Both the position numbers and the translations under genes were made by a program. 64,000 nt of DNA, taken from contig CAWATY010000023.1 of NCBI GenBank assembly GCA_963785115.1, positions 62,001-126,000 of the forward strand, read 5' to 3'. The number at the start of each line of letters is the position of its first letter. Position 1 is the stretch's first letter. Shown piece by piece: positions 25,589 through 33,982 of the stretch. This DNA comes from JACCWP01 sp963785115 (GTDB lineage: Bacteria > Actinomycetota > Actinomycetes > Propionibacteriales > Nocardioidaceae). The notes beneath the pieces were generated by a model, which saw nothing but the letters and a program-made list of their open reading frames with translations, did not search any database and had not been told where the DNA came from.

Positions 25589-26972
25589 GTCCGACGACCG
25601 GCTGGCCCGGGAGCTGCGCGAGCTCGCCGACGGCGCCACCCGTTCCGTGGTGGGTCCTGCTCCGGACGCCGTACGGGACCGCGGATCCCGGCGCCACCAG
25701 CGCCGGGTAGTGGCGGTGGCGGCACTCACGACGCTCGCGGTGGTCGCGGTCGGCTCGGTGGCGGTGGGAGCCGCCCGGGACAGCGCCGGGCCAGACGACG
25801 CCCCCGCCACGCGGCACACCGACGGCGCGCCGGGGCCGGTGCCGGAGGGTGGGTGGCTCACCGAGGTGCCGGCCGGTTTCGTGATCGACGCGGAGCCGTT
25901 GCCGGTCGGGGGAGCGAACCCAGACTTCGGGCCGGATGTCGGCGAAAGGCCCGGCCGAGAGATCACCGCCACCATGCAGATCTGCGACGCGCGGCCGCTG
26001 GCCGGTGAGCCCGCGCCGCTGGACGCCCTCGGAATCGTCACGCCGGTGACCTGGCGAGGGGTGCAGGTGTACGCCGACGAGGCCACGGCGACCGCGGAAC
26101 GGGACGCCTTGGTCGCCGCGGCCGGCGAGGACTGCTCGGACGGATCGGGGACCTGGGACGTCGCGCCGGTGCAGGGCGTGGCGGACACGGTCGTCGTCCA
26201 GACGCTTCCCGACGGTGACCTGGTCTGGTACCAGCTTGTGCAGCAGGGCAATGCGCTCGCAGTCGTGCAGACGACGGCGCTGGCCGACGCCCGACAGCTG
26301 GGTGCGGAGGCGCTCGCAGGGCTGGCCGAGCAGATGTGCGTCTTCACCGCTGCCGGGTGTGGCGAGGGCACTGAGGGAGGCGACGGCAACCTGACCGCCG
26401 CGGACCTGCCCGACGCCGCCGAGCTGCCCGGGTTGAACGAGCAGTCCGGCTGGCGGGAAACGAGCACCACTCCGGGCGACGGCCAGTCGACGGCGTCGAT
26501 GTGCCAGCAGCAGACCTTTGCGGGCATGGGTGCGGACGAGGTCTGGCGACGCGACTACACGATGACCAACGACGAGGCGCCGGGAACACAGCCGGACCCG
26601 GACACCGATGTGGCGTCCACCGTGCTGGTCGCGGCACAGTTCCGGGACGTACAGAAGGCGCTGCGCACGTTTGCGCTGCTGAGGTTGTGGATCGCGGCGT
26701 GCGACCCGGAGCCGTACGAGGAGACGAGCGTCAACGAGCTCGGGGAGATCTCCGCCGACCTTGGTGAGGGAACGGCCTGGTTGCTCATCCACACGCCGGT
26801 GGAAGGAGACCCGGACGCGGGTCTCTTCGACGGCACGGCCGTCGGTGTCAGCGGCGACCGGGTGGTGCTGATCTCCCAGACGTCGGTCGGCCAGGACTAC
26901 AACTACCCGGCCGGCGAGACCCCGATCGCGGGGGCCCTGGCGGCCGCGCTGGACCGGCTGCCTCCGGGCTGA
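25581..26972 (+). CDS. Membrane-anchored two-module sensor, putative anti-sigma partner
   Basis: The product has 463 residues. A short cytoplasmic N terminus (about 40 residues, RLARELRELADGATR then RDRGSRRHQRR) is followed by one membrane segment near residues 42-64 and two extracytoplasmic modules with cysteine pairs (MQICDARP/GEDCSDG/EQMCVFTAAGCG; SMCQQQTF/AACDPEP). The same module type appears twice in the sigma-fusion protein upstream. Overlap with the ECF gene suggests that the N-terminal tail controls the sigma factor, although no classical anti-sigma zinc motif (HX3CX2C) is visible. Confidence 0.75.
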   Translation: MPESDDRLARELRELADGATRSVVGPAPDAVRDRGSRRHQRRVVAVAALTTLAVVAVGSVAVGAARDSAGPDDAPATRHTDGAPGPVPEGGWLTEVPAGFVIDAEPLPVGGANPDFGPDVGERPGREITATMQICDARPLAGEPAPLDALGIVTPVTWRGVQVYADEATATAERDALVAAAGEDCSDGSGTWDVAPVQGVADTVVVQTLPDGDLVWYQLVQQGNALAVVQTTALADARQLGAEALAGLAEQMCVFTAAGCGEGTEGGDGNLTAADLPDAAELPGLNEQSGWRETSTTPGDGQSTASMCQQQTFAGMGADEVWRRDYTMTNDEAPGTQPDPDTDVASTVLVAAQFRDVQKALRTFALLRLWIAACDPEPYEETSVNELGEISADLGEGTAWLLIHTPVEGDPDAGLFDGTAVGVSGDRVVLISQTSVGQDYNYPAGETPIAGALAAALDRLPPG

Positions 26973-27024
26973 GGGGAATGCGGACGCGACGTGGGCACGG
27001 CCGCCCGGCGGCAGATCTCGGTCA

Positions 27025-27100
27025 CTGACCCAGGGAAAGTCCCGCTTCCCCAGCGATGTAGCCCTGGGTCAGCGGCACTTTCGCTGGGTACCCAGCGAAA
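27025..27100. terminator. Tandem hairpins in convergent gap
   Basis: Two structures stand side by side between the sensor gene and convergent sucD. The first is a perfect 11-bp inverted repeat, CTGACCCAGGG (27025-27035) with CCCTGGGTCAG (27062-27072). The second is a perfect 22-bp palindrome at 27079-27100 with half-site TTTCGCTGGG and centre TA. Each can act as a terminator for one direction. The palindrome could also be a protein-binding site. Confidence 0.7.
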
Positions 27101-27112
27101 ACTGCGGGCGGG

Positions 27113-27997
27113 TCAGAGGGCTTGGACGATCTCGCGCATCAGCCGGGCGGTCTCGGAGGGGGTCTTGCCGACCTTGACGCCGGCGGCCTCGAGGGCCTGC
27201 TTCTTGGCCTCCGCGGTGCCGGACGAGCCGGAGACGATGGCGCCGGCGTGGCCCATCGTCTTGCCCTCGGGGGCGGTGAAGCCGGCGACGTAGCCGACGA
27301 CCGGCTTGGTCACGTTGGCCTTGATGAACTCCGCGGCGCGCTCCTCGGCGTCGCCGCCGATCTCGCCGACCATGATGATCGCCTCGGTGTCGGGGTCGTC
27401 CTGGAACGCCTGCAGGCAGTCGATGTGGGTGGTGCCGATGATCGGGTCACCACCGATGCCGACCGACGTGGTGAAGCCGATGTCGCGCAGCTCGTACATG
27501 AGCTGGTAGGTCAGCGTCCCCGACTTGCTCACCAGCCCGATCCGGCCAGCCCCGGAGATGTCGGCGGGGATGATGCCGGCGTTGGACTGACCGGGCGAGG
27601 CGATGCCCGGGCAGTTCGGCCCGATGATCCGGGTCGTCTTCTTGTCCTCCGCGTACGCGCGGAACGACGCGGTGTCGTGCACCGGCACGCCCTCGGTGAT
27701 GACGACGACCAGCGGCATGCCGGCGTCGATCGCCTCGACCACCGCGTCCTTGGTGAACTTCGGCGGCACGAACACGACCGACGCGTCGGCTCCGGTCTCC
27801 TTCATCGCCTCGGCGACCGAGCCGAAGACGGGCAGGCTGCTGCCGTCGAAGTCGACCTGCTCGCCGGCCTTGCGGGCGTTGACGCCGCCCACGATCTGCG
27901 AGCCCGCGGCAAGCATCCGGCGGGTGTGCTTGGAGCCCTCCGAGCCGGTCATGCCCTGCACGATGATCCGGCTCTCGCCGGTGAGGAAGATCGCCAT
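27113..27997 (-). CDS. sucD: Succinyl-CoA synthetase alpha subunit
   Basis: The product has 294 residues. It forms succinyl-CoA/succinate with SucC in the TCA cycle. Motifs: GMTGSEGSKHTRRML (CoA-binding Rossmann), PNCPGIASPG, SKSGTLTYQL, GIGGDPIIGTTH, and GHAGAIVSG with the phosphorylated active-site His. I choose ATG 27997 (MAIFLTGESRIIVQG); the frame continues upstream into sucC. The 13-bp gap from sucC shows an operon in the order sucC-sucD. Confidence 0.97.
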   Translation of the reverse strand: MAIFLTGESRIIVQGMTGSEGSKHTRRMLAAGSQIVGGVNARKAGEQVDFDGSSLPVFGSVAEAMKETGADASVVFVPPKFTKDAVVEAIDAGMPLVVVITEGVPVHDTASFRAYAEDKKTTRIIGPNCPGIASPGQSNAGIIPADISGAGRIGLVSKSGTLTYQLMYELRDIGFTTSVGIGGDPIIGTTHIDCLQAFQDDPDTEAIIMVGEIGGDAEERAAEFIKANVTKPVVGYVAGFTAPEGKTMGHAGAIVSGSSGTAEAKKQALEAAGVKVGKTPSETARLMREIVQAL

Positions 27998-28010
27998 CGC
28001 AGTCAGCCCC

Positions 28011-29189
28011 TCACTTCGCCGCGGCGGCGAGCTCGGCCGCCCGGTCGGCGGCTCCATCCATGGTGTCCACCCGTTCGACTCCGGCAAGTCCGGCGTCGTC
28101 GAGGATCCGCCGGCCCTCGTCGGCGTTGTTGCCGTCGAGGCGTACGACCAGCGGCTTGGTCACCGGCTCGCCGCGCTCCTCCAGCAGCCGGAAGGCCGCG
28201 ACCACTCCGTCGGCCACGGCGTCGCACGAGGTGATGCCGCCGAACACGTTGACGAAGACCGAGGTGACGCCGGGGTCACCGAGCACGATCTCGAGTCCGT
28301 TGGCCATCACCTCGGCGCTCGCGCCGCCGCCGATGTCGAGGAAGTTCGCCGGCTTCACGCCGCCGTGCTTCTCACCCGCGTACGCGACCACGTCGAGCGT
28401 CGACATGACCAGGCCGGCTCCGTTGCCGATGATGCCGACCTCGCCGTCGAGCTTGACGTAGTTGAGGTCCTTGTCCTTCGCCAGCCGCTCGAGCGGGTCG
28501 GCCGCCTCGGCGTCCTCGAACATCTCGTGCTCGGGGTGCCGGAAACCGGCGTTGGCGTCGAGGGTGACCTTGCCGTCGAGCGCCTCGAGCGTGCCGTCGC
28601 CCAGCCGGGCAAGCGGGTTGACCTCGACCAGGCTGGCGTCCTCCTCGATGAACACCGTCCAGAGCTGCTGCACCATCGCCACGGCCTGGTCGGTGACCTC
28701 GGCGGGGAACCGCGTGGTCTCGACGATCTCGCGGGCCTTGGCCTCGTCGACGCCCGCGACCGGGTCGATCGAGACCTTGGCGACGGCGTCGGGGTTGGTC
28801 CGCGCCACCTCCTCGATCTCGACGCCGCCCTCGACGCTGGCGATGCACAGGTACGAACGGTTGGCGCGGTCGACGAGGAAGGAGAAGTAGTACTCGTCGG
28901 CGATGTCGGCCGTCGGTGCCACCAGCACGCGGTGCACGGTGAGGCCCTTGATCTCCATGCCGAGGATGTCGCCCGCCCGGGCGGCGGCCTCGTCGGGGTT
29001 CTCCGCCAGCTTGACGCCACCGGCCTTGCCGCGGCCGCCCGCCTTGACCTGGGCCTTGACCACGACGCGCCCGCCGAGCTGCTCGGCGCCCGCCCGTGCC
29101 TCGTCGGGAGTGGTGGCGACGACCCCGAGGGTCACCGGCACGTCGTGCTTGGCGAAGAGCTCCTTCGCCTGGAACTCCATCAGATCCAC
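28011..29189 (-). CDS. sucC: Succinyl-CoA synthetase beta subunit
   Basis: The product has 392 residues. An ATP-grasp domain (FQAKELFAKHDVPV; VVKAQVKAGGRGKAGGVKLA) is followed by the CoA-ligase domain (LVEVNPLARL; GNGAGLVMSTLD; DIGGGASAEVM; VNVFGGITSCDAVA). The start is the GTG at 29189, giving VDLMEFQAKELF, which matches the usual MDLFEYQA N terminus and has AAGGA eight bases upstream; ATG 29180 is less likely. It is divergent from the alpha/beta hydrolase gene. Confidence 0.97.
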   Translation of the reverse strand: MDLMEFQAKELFAKHDVPVTLGVVATTPDEARAGAEQLGGRVVVKAQVKAGGRGKAGGVKLAENPDEAAARAGDILGMEIKGLTVHRVLVAPTADIADEYYFSFLVDRANRSYLCIASVEGGVEIEEVARTNPDAVAKVSIDPVAGVDEAKAREIVETTRFPAEVTDQAVAMVQQLWTVFIEEDASLVEVNPLARLGDGTLEALDGKVTLDANAGFRHPEHEMFEDAEAADPLERLAKDKDLNYVKLDGEVGIIGNGAGLVMSTLDVVAYAGEKHGGVKPANFLDIGGGASAEVMANGLEIVLGDPGVTSVFVNVFGGITSCDAVADGVVAAFRLLEERGEPVTKPLVVRLDGNNADEGRRILDDAGLAGVERVDTMDGAADRAAELAAAAK

Positions 29190-29268
29190 GGGAGCCGTCC
29201 TTGCTGTCGGCGTGCAGCCGGTCGAGGTCGAGGGCGTGCCGACTCTAGTCCCGGGCAGGATGGGTCCG

Positions 29269-30162
29269 ATGACCACCTCCGCGCTGGCCGTCGACGCCGG
29301 CGACGTCGTCCTGCAGGCCTACGTGCACGCCGCCGACGGCCTGCCCGCCGGCGCACCGACGGTCGTCGCCGTGCACGGCTACCCCGACACCCACCTGGTG
29401 TGGGAGCCGGTCGCGGCCGACCTGTCCCGCGACCACCGGGTGATCAGCTACGACGTGCGCGGTGCGGGTGGCTCCGCCCCTCCGGCGACGGGCGAGGGCT
29501 ACCGCACCGAGCGGCTGGTCGACGACCTGGTGGCGGTGCTCGACTCGGTGGCGCCCGGCGAGGCGGTACACCTGCTCGGACACGACTGGGGCTCGTGCCA
29601 GCTCTGGGACGCGGTGTGCGCCGAAGAGCACGACCCGCGGCTCACTGGGCGGATCGCCTCGTACACCTCGATCAGCGGCCCGTCGCTCGACCACCTGGCC
29701 GCCTTCGTCCGGCGCGCGCCCGCGGAGGCGGTACGAGATCAGCGGCGGCGCTCCTGGTACGTGCGGGCGTTCCACCTGCCGCTGCTGCCCGAGCTGGTGT
29801 GGCGCGGTCTCACGCCCGTGCTGCGGCGGGTGCTCGCCCGCCAGGAGGGCCTCGGCGGCCGCGGCCACTGGGGGCCGACGCTCGGCCGCGACGGCGCCCG
29901 TGGCCTCGGTCTCTACCGCGCCAACGTGCGGCCGCGGCTGCGCTCCCCCGGCCCCGGCACGACCCGGGTGCCCGTGCTGCTGGTGGTGCCGTTGCGCGAC
30001 CGCTACATCGCGCCGGCCTCGTTGGCCTATGTCGCCGACGCCGTCCCGCGGCTGGAGCGGGTCGAGGTCGACGCCGGGCACTGGCTGCCGCACACCGATC
30101 CCGAGCGGGTCGCAGGGTTGGTCCGCGGTCATGTGACGCGGCACGCGGCTGCCGGGGGGTAG
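29269..30162 (+). CDS. Alpha/beta hydrolase, epoxide hydrolase/dehalogenase-like
   Basis: The product has 297 residues. The oxyanion motif HGYPDTHLVW, the nucleophile elbow LGHDWGS with Asp as nucleophile, and a C-terminal catalytic His in VDAGHWLPHTDPER place it with epoxide hydrolases and haloalkane dehalogenases rather than serine esterases. Substrate unknown. The start at ATG 29269 is preceded by AGGA at eight bases; an ATG nine bases upstream is in frame. It is divergent from sucC and precedes a secreted peptidase-like gene on the same strand, with a 52-bp gap. Confidence 0.82.
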   Translation: MTTSALAVDAGDVVLQAYVHAADGLPAGAPTVVAVHGYPDTHLVWEPVAADLSRDHRVISYDVRGAGGSAPPATGEGYRTERLVDDLVAVLDSVAPGEAVHLLGHDWGSCQLWDAVCAEEHDPRLTGRIASYTSISGPSLDHLAAFVRRAPAEAVRDQRRRSWYVRAFHLPLLPELVWRGLTPVLRRVLARQEGLGGRGHWGPTLGRDGARGLGLYRANVRPRLRSPGPGTTRVPVLLVVPLRDRYIAPASLAYVADAVPRLERVEVDAGHWLPHTDPERVAGLVRGHVTRHAAAGG

Positions 30163-30214
30163 CCCGCCCCACCCTCGCTCGTTGGACCCCCTGCCCACCC
30201 CCTGGAGGTCCCTC

Positions 30215-32140
30215 GTGCAGCACGCTCGGCACCGTCAGCAGCCTCGGCACCGTCGGCAGCGGCAGCACCCGCGCCGCCTGACCGCAGCCGTCCTCGCCAC
30301 CGGCCTGGCCGCGGCACTGGCACCCGCGCTGGCTCCCGCGCTGGCAGGCGGAGGGGGCTCCCCGGCCGCCGCCGCGGCGGACGCCACCCCTGGCTACTCG
30401 TTGCGCGCGCTCACCGTCGACGTGCTGGTCGGACCCGACCGCGACCAGCCGTGCACCGTTGCCGCCGACCTGTACACGCCGGACGGCGTCTCCCGGCACG
30501 ACCGGGCACCCGCGATCCTCACCACGCACGGCTTCGGCGGCGCGAAGGACGACGAGAACCAGACCGCGACCGGCTCCGGGTTCGCTCGCGAGGGCTACGT
30601 GGTGCTGTCGTACTCCGGCCTCGGCTTCGGTGGTTCCGGCTGCAAGATCCACCTCGACGACCCCGACTGGGACGGCGCCGCCGGCAAGCAGCTGGTCAGC
30701 GTGCTGGCGGGCAAGAGGGCCGCGACCGACGAGGCGACCGGCGCACCGGTGCACGTCCGGACGGTGGCACGCGAGGCCCCCGGCGACCCCCGGGTGGGCA
30801 TGATCGGCGGCTCGTACGGCGGCCAGATCCAGTTCGCCGTGGCGATGCAGGACCCGCGCGTCGACGCGCTGATCCCGCTGATCACCTGGAACGACCTCTC
30901 GTACTCGCTGGCCCCGAACAACACCGACCCGGCAGCCGCAGGTCAGGTGCGCTCGCCGACCCCCGGCGTCTTCAAGCGCGAGTGGAGCGGGTTCTTCTTC
31001 GGACTCGGCATCGCCGACGGCATCAGCGGCGCGAGCGTCGACCCCGAGCGCAACGTGGGCTGCCCGAACTTCGCCGACGAGGTGTGCACCGCGCTGGCCC
31101 AGATGACGGCGCTCGGCTACCCCGACAAGGCAACGCGCCACCTCGCCCGGCACGCGTCGGTCGCGTCGTACGTGCACCGCATCGACGTCCCCACGCTGCT
31201 CGTGCAGGGGCAGGCGGACACGCTGTTCGATCTGCAGGAGGCCGTCGCGACCTACCGCTCGCTGCGTCGCCAGGGCACCGAGGCCCGGATGGTCTGGCAG
31301 TCGTGGGGGCACTCGGGCGGCGGCACGCCGGCGCCCGGCGAGCTCGAGCTGACGGCGGGCGGCGACATCGCCGACTCCTACCTCGGGCGGCGCTTCCTCG
31401 CCTGGATGGACCACTGGGTTGCCGGTGAGAGGTCGGCCCCGGTCGGGCCGCGCTTCGCCTACTTCCGCGACTGGGTCGACTACGACACCTCGCCCGGCGC
31501 GGCCGGCCACGCGGTGGCCAAGGCGTACGCCACCAGCGATCACTTCGACCAGTCGCCAACAGCGACGCTCTATCTCTCCGGCACTGACGCTCTGGTACGG
31601 CGCCGGGCCAACGTCGAGGACGGTGCCGCGGCCTACGCCAACGCGCCCGGCGCGCCGACCTCGTACTCGGAGACCTCGGCGCTCGAGGGCGTCTACGTCG
31701 ACAACCCGCCGACGGATGCGCCGGGCACGATCGCGCAGTGGTCCACCGCCCCGCTGGCCGAGCCGGCGGTGATCGTCGGCAGCCCGCGGCTGCGGCTGCA
31801 CCTGGACGCACCCACGGTCGAGGTCGGCCAGGGCGCCGACCCCGCCGGCAAGCTGGTGCTGTTCGCCAAGCTCTACGACGTCGCCTCCGACGGCAGCGTG
31901 ACGCTGCAGCATCGGCTGATCTCGCCGGTGCGGGTACGCGACGTGACGCAGCCGGTGTCGGTCACGCTGCCGGGCGTGGTCCAGCGGATCCCCGCCGGCC
32001 ACACGCTGCGGCTGGTCGTCGCGGCCAGCGACGCGGCGTACGGCGGCAACGCGGCGGTGCACCCGGTGCAGGTGGTCACCTCGGCCGCCCACCCCGGGAC
32101 CCTGCGGCTGCCGCTCACCACCCCGCTGCGGCTCGGCTGA
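30215..32140 (+). CDS. Secreted CocE/NonD-type hydrolase (X-Pro dipeptidyl-peptidase family)
   Basis: The product has 641 residues. A very basic N terminus and a hydrophobic signal segment (AAVLATGLAAALAPALAPAL) indicate export. The S15-type catalytic domain has THGFGGAKDD, the nucleophile elbow IGGSYGGQIQF, an acid in QGQADTLF and a His in WQSWGHSGGG. A C-terminal beta-rich domain (from about residue 500) matches the X-Pro dipeptidyl-peptidase/CocE C-terminal domain. The GTG at 30215 has GGAGG six bases upstream. Probable role: extracellular peptide or ester hydrolysis. Confidence 0.87.
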   Translation: MQHARHRQQPRHRRQRQHPRRLTAAVLATGLAAALAPALAPALAGGGGSPAAAAADATPGYSLRALTVDVLVGPDRDQPCTVAADLYTPDGVSRHDRAPAILTTHGFGGAKDDENQTATGSGFAREGYVVLSYSGLGFGGSGCKIHLDDPDWDGAAGKQLVSVLAGKRAATDEATGAPVHVRTVAREAPGDPRVGMIGGSYGGQIQFAVAMQDPRVDALIPLITWNDLSYSLAPNNTDPAAAGQVRSPTPGVFKREWSGFFFGLGIADGISGASVDPERNVGCPNFADEVCTALAQMTALGYPDKATRHLARHASVASYVHRIDVPTLLVQGQADTLFDLQEAVATYRSLRRQGTEARMVWQSWGHSGGGTPAPGELELTAGGDIADSYLGRRFLAWMDHWVAGERSAPVGPRFAYFRDWVDYDTSPGAAGHAVAKAYATSDHFDQSPTATLYLSGTDALVRRRANVEDGAAAYANAPGAPTSYSETSALEGVYVDNPPTDAPGTIAQWSTAPLAEPAVIVGSPRLRLHLDAPTVEVGQGADPAGKLVLFAKLYDVASDGSVTLQHRLISPVRVRDVTQPVSVTLPGVVQRIPAGHTLRLVVAASDAAYGGNAAVHPVQVVTSAAHPGTLRLPLTTPLRLG

Positions 32141-32205
32141 CCCTGGGCTGACCGGCCTGAGCTGCCCCGACCCAACCCTGACGCCGAGCGCGCACCCTCA
32201 CCCCG

Positions 32206-32262
32206 CGAGTGGCGCAAGAGTGCGCGCTCGAGCCCGCCGAGCGGGAACTCTTGCGCCACTCG
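32206..32262. repeat. 57-bp palindromic element, copy 5
   Basis: Perfect 16-bp arms. The core is closest to copy 1 read on the opposite strand, so this copy is inverted relative to copies 1 and 2. The core contains a clear inner stem (CGCTCG/CGAGCG). It lies between convergent genes (the secreted hydrolase and the B12-binding protein). Confidence 0.92.
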
Positions 32263-32291
32263 GCGATGAACTTGCGCCACTCGGCGATGAA
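32250..32291 (+). repeat. 21-bp tandem duplication of the element's right end
   Basis: Two exact 21-bp units run from 32250 to 32270 and from 32271 to 32291. Each holds most of the right arm (CTTGCGCCACTCG) followed by GCGATGAA. A part of the palindromic element has been duplicated in place, which would give the right arm a competing pairing partner. Confidence 0.85.
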
Positions 32292-32315
32292 CGGGGGTCG
32301 GTCGAGACCGCGCCG

Positions 32316-32717
32316 TCAGCCGGCGCTGGCGTCGAGGACGTGCTCGTCGACCCAGCTGGCGATCTGGGTGGTGGTCGCGCCGGGGGTGAAGATCGTGGCG
32401 ACGCCCATCTGGTGCAGCTCGGCGATGTCCTCGTCGGGGACGATGCCGCCCCCGAAGACCACGATGTCGGTCGCGTCCCGCTCCTCGAGCAGGGCCAGGA
32501 TCCGGCGGAACAGCGTCATGTGGGCACCGGAGAGGACCGAGACCCCGATCGCGTCGGCGTCCTCGGCCAGGGCGGTCTCGACGATCTGCTCGGGGGTCTG
32601 GTGCAGACCGGTGTAGATCACCTCGTTACCGGCGTCCCGCAAGGCCCGGGCGACGACCTTGGCGCCGCGGTCGTGCCCGTCCAGACCCGGCTTGGCCACC
32701 ACGATCCGCTTCGGCAC
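32316..32717 (-). CDS. Stand-alone B12-binding protein (methylmalonyl-CoA mutase C-terminal type)
   Basis: The product has 133 residues made almost entirely of a cobalamin-binding domain. The DXHXXG motif is present (GLDGHDRG), then SVLSGAH and VVFGGGIVPDED. It matches the C-terminal domain of methylmalonyl-CoA mutase and similar acyl-CoA mutases, where the catalytic subunit is separate. No mutase subunit is in the window, so the partner must be elsewhere. It starts at GTG 32717. It is divergent from the M23 peptidase gene across a 250-bp gap. Confidence 0.9.
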   Translation of the reverse strand: MPKRIVVAKPGLDGHDRGAKVVARALRDAGNEVIYTGLHQTPEQIVETALAEDADAIGVSVLSGAHMTLFRRILALLEERDATDIVVFGGGIVPDEDIAELHQMGVATIFTPGATTTQIASWVDEHVLDASAG

Positions 32718-32915
32718 GGGCGTACGGTAACCGACCGGCGACGTGACATGCGTCGCCTGCGGACATCACGCTGGGTGACCGATATCGAAGTAGTAGCCAC
32801 TCACGGTCATCCTTCCAGCCAGACATTGCTCGTCTCTTGGTCGGATACCCGGCGCAGCAGGTGTGAGCGTGACCCAGGCGGGGGACACTCGTTTCAGTTC
32901 TCGTCACCGTTCCGT

Positions 32916-32921
32916 TATCGT
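32916..32921 (+). promoter_or_regulatory. Possible -10 box of the M23 peptidase gene
   Basis: TATCGT lies about 47 bp upstream of the start, inside GTTCCGTTATCGTT. A similar GTTCCGTATCGTT stands before the ABC exporter gene at 45608. The -35 candidate (TTCAGT at 32893, 17-bp spacing) is weak. The call rests on the match between the two upstream regions. Confidence 0.3.
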
Positions 32922-32967
32922 TCCGCGGGTTGCCCCCAGCACCCCAGATGCACTGAAAGGTCCCGTT

Positions 32968-33954
32968 GTGCCCACTGCCCCCGACTCCGGCCGCCAGCCC
33001 GGCCGCCGTCGTGCGGACCGATCGACGAGCGCCCGCCGCTCGTCCGCGGCGCCGCAGGCAGACGTGACGGGCACGACCGCCGGCCGCCGACGGGCTGAGA
33101 CCGGGTCCCGGACGGGCACCCGCAGCAACCGCAACGCGACCGCCACCCCCAGTTCCCGTTCCCCGCGCCGGCCCGCTGACAGGCCACGCCGCGCATCGCG
33201 ACCCCGCCGTCGCTGGCTCCCCACCCCCGCCGTCGCTGGCGCCACCGCCCTCGTGGTCGCGGGTATCGGTGCCGTCGTGGTCTCCTCCAGCGCCGTCGGC
33301 TCCTCGGCCGACCTGGGCGGCAGCACCGCAGCGCTGCAGACGCTGTCCGCGGACGTGTCCCCCGACGACGCACCGCTCGAGGCAGGCGACGTCGGCACCC
33401 CCGACGGCCGCTCGGGCGCCGCGGTCGTCGAGGTCAGCCGCGACGTCGACCGCGAGACCCTGCAGGAGCAGGCCGATCTCCAGGCCGAGCAGCGGCTCAA
33501 GGCTCTCGCCGACCTCACCGACGCCGCCCAGAAGCGTGCCAACGAGCTCCGCTCCGACCAGTGGGTGCTGCCGGTCGCCGGCTACCACATCACCGCCACC
33601 TTCGGCGAGGCCAGCTACCTGTGGTCGTCGGTGCACACCGGCCTCGACTTCGCGGCCGCCGAGGGCACGCCGATCGTCTCGGTCGCCCAGGGCACGGTGA
33701 CCTCGACCGAGTACGACGGTGCGTACGGCAACAAGACCGTGATCACCCTCGAGGACGGCACCGAGATCTGGTACTGCCACCAGTCGTCGCAGTCGGTCAG
33801 CGTCGGCGACTCCGTCGCCCCCGGCGACGTGATCGGCGCCGTCGGCTCCACCGGCAACACCACCGGCCCGCACCTGCACCTCGAGGTCCGGCCCGGCGGC
33901 GGCGACCCGGTCGACCCCTACGCCGCGCTCGTCGAGCACGGCGTGACTCCCTGA
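32968..33954 (+). CDS. M23-family metallopeptidase, membrane-anchored
   Basis: The product has 328 residues. A long Arg/Ser/Thr-rich N terminus (about 85 residues) precedes one membrane segment (ALVVAGIGAVVVSSSAVG, near 88-108), a charged helical stretch (LQEQADLQAEQRLKALADL), and a C-terminal peptidase_M23 domain with metal motifs HTGLDFAA and HLHLEV. Such proteins cut peptidoglycan cross-bridges during growth or division. The start is the GTG at 32968 with GAAAGG seven bases upstream; an earlier in-frame codon lies in non-coding-like sequence. It converges on pcrA with a 28-bp gap. Confidence 0.88.
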   Translation: MPTAPDSGRQPGRRRADRSTSARRSSAAPQADVTGTTAGRRRAETGSRTGTRSNRNATATPSSRSPRRPADRPRRASRPRRRWLPTPAVAGATALVVAGIGAVVVSSSAVGSSADLGGSTAALQTLSADVSPDDAPLEAGDVGTPDGRSGAAVVEVSRDVDRETLQEQADLQAEQRLKALADLTDAAQKRANELRSDQWVLPVAGYHITATFGEASYLWSSVHTGLDFAAAEGTPIVSVAQGTVTSTEYDGAYGNKTVITLEDGTEIWYCHQSSQSVSVGDSVAPGDVIGAVGSTGNTTGPHLHLEVRPGGGDPVDPYAALVEHGVTP

Positions 33955-33982
33955 CCCACCGGTCAGAGCGGGAGCAGCCGGG

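Noticed and set aside
32718..32967. c-di-AMP (ydaO-type) riboswitch before the M23 peptidase gene
   Set aside because: Such switches precede many actinobacterial cell-wall hydrolase genes, so I looked for the conserved helices. Only scattered fragments such as a GGGGGAC stretch are present. A covariance-model search would settle it.
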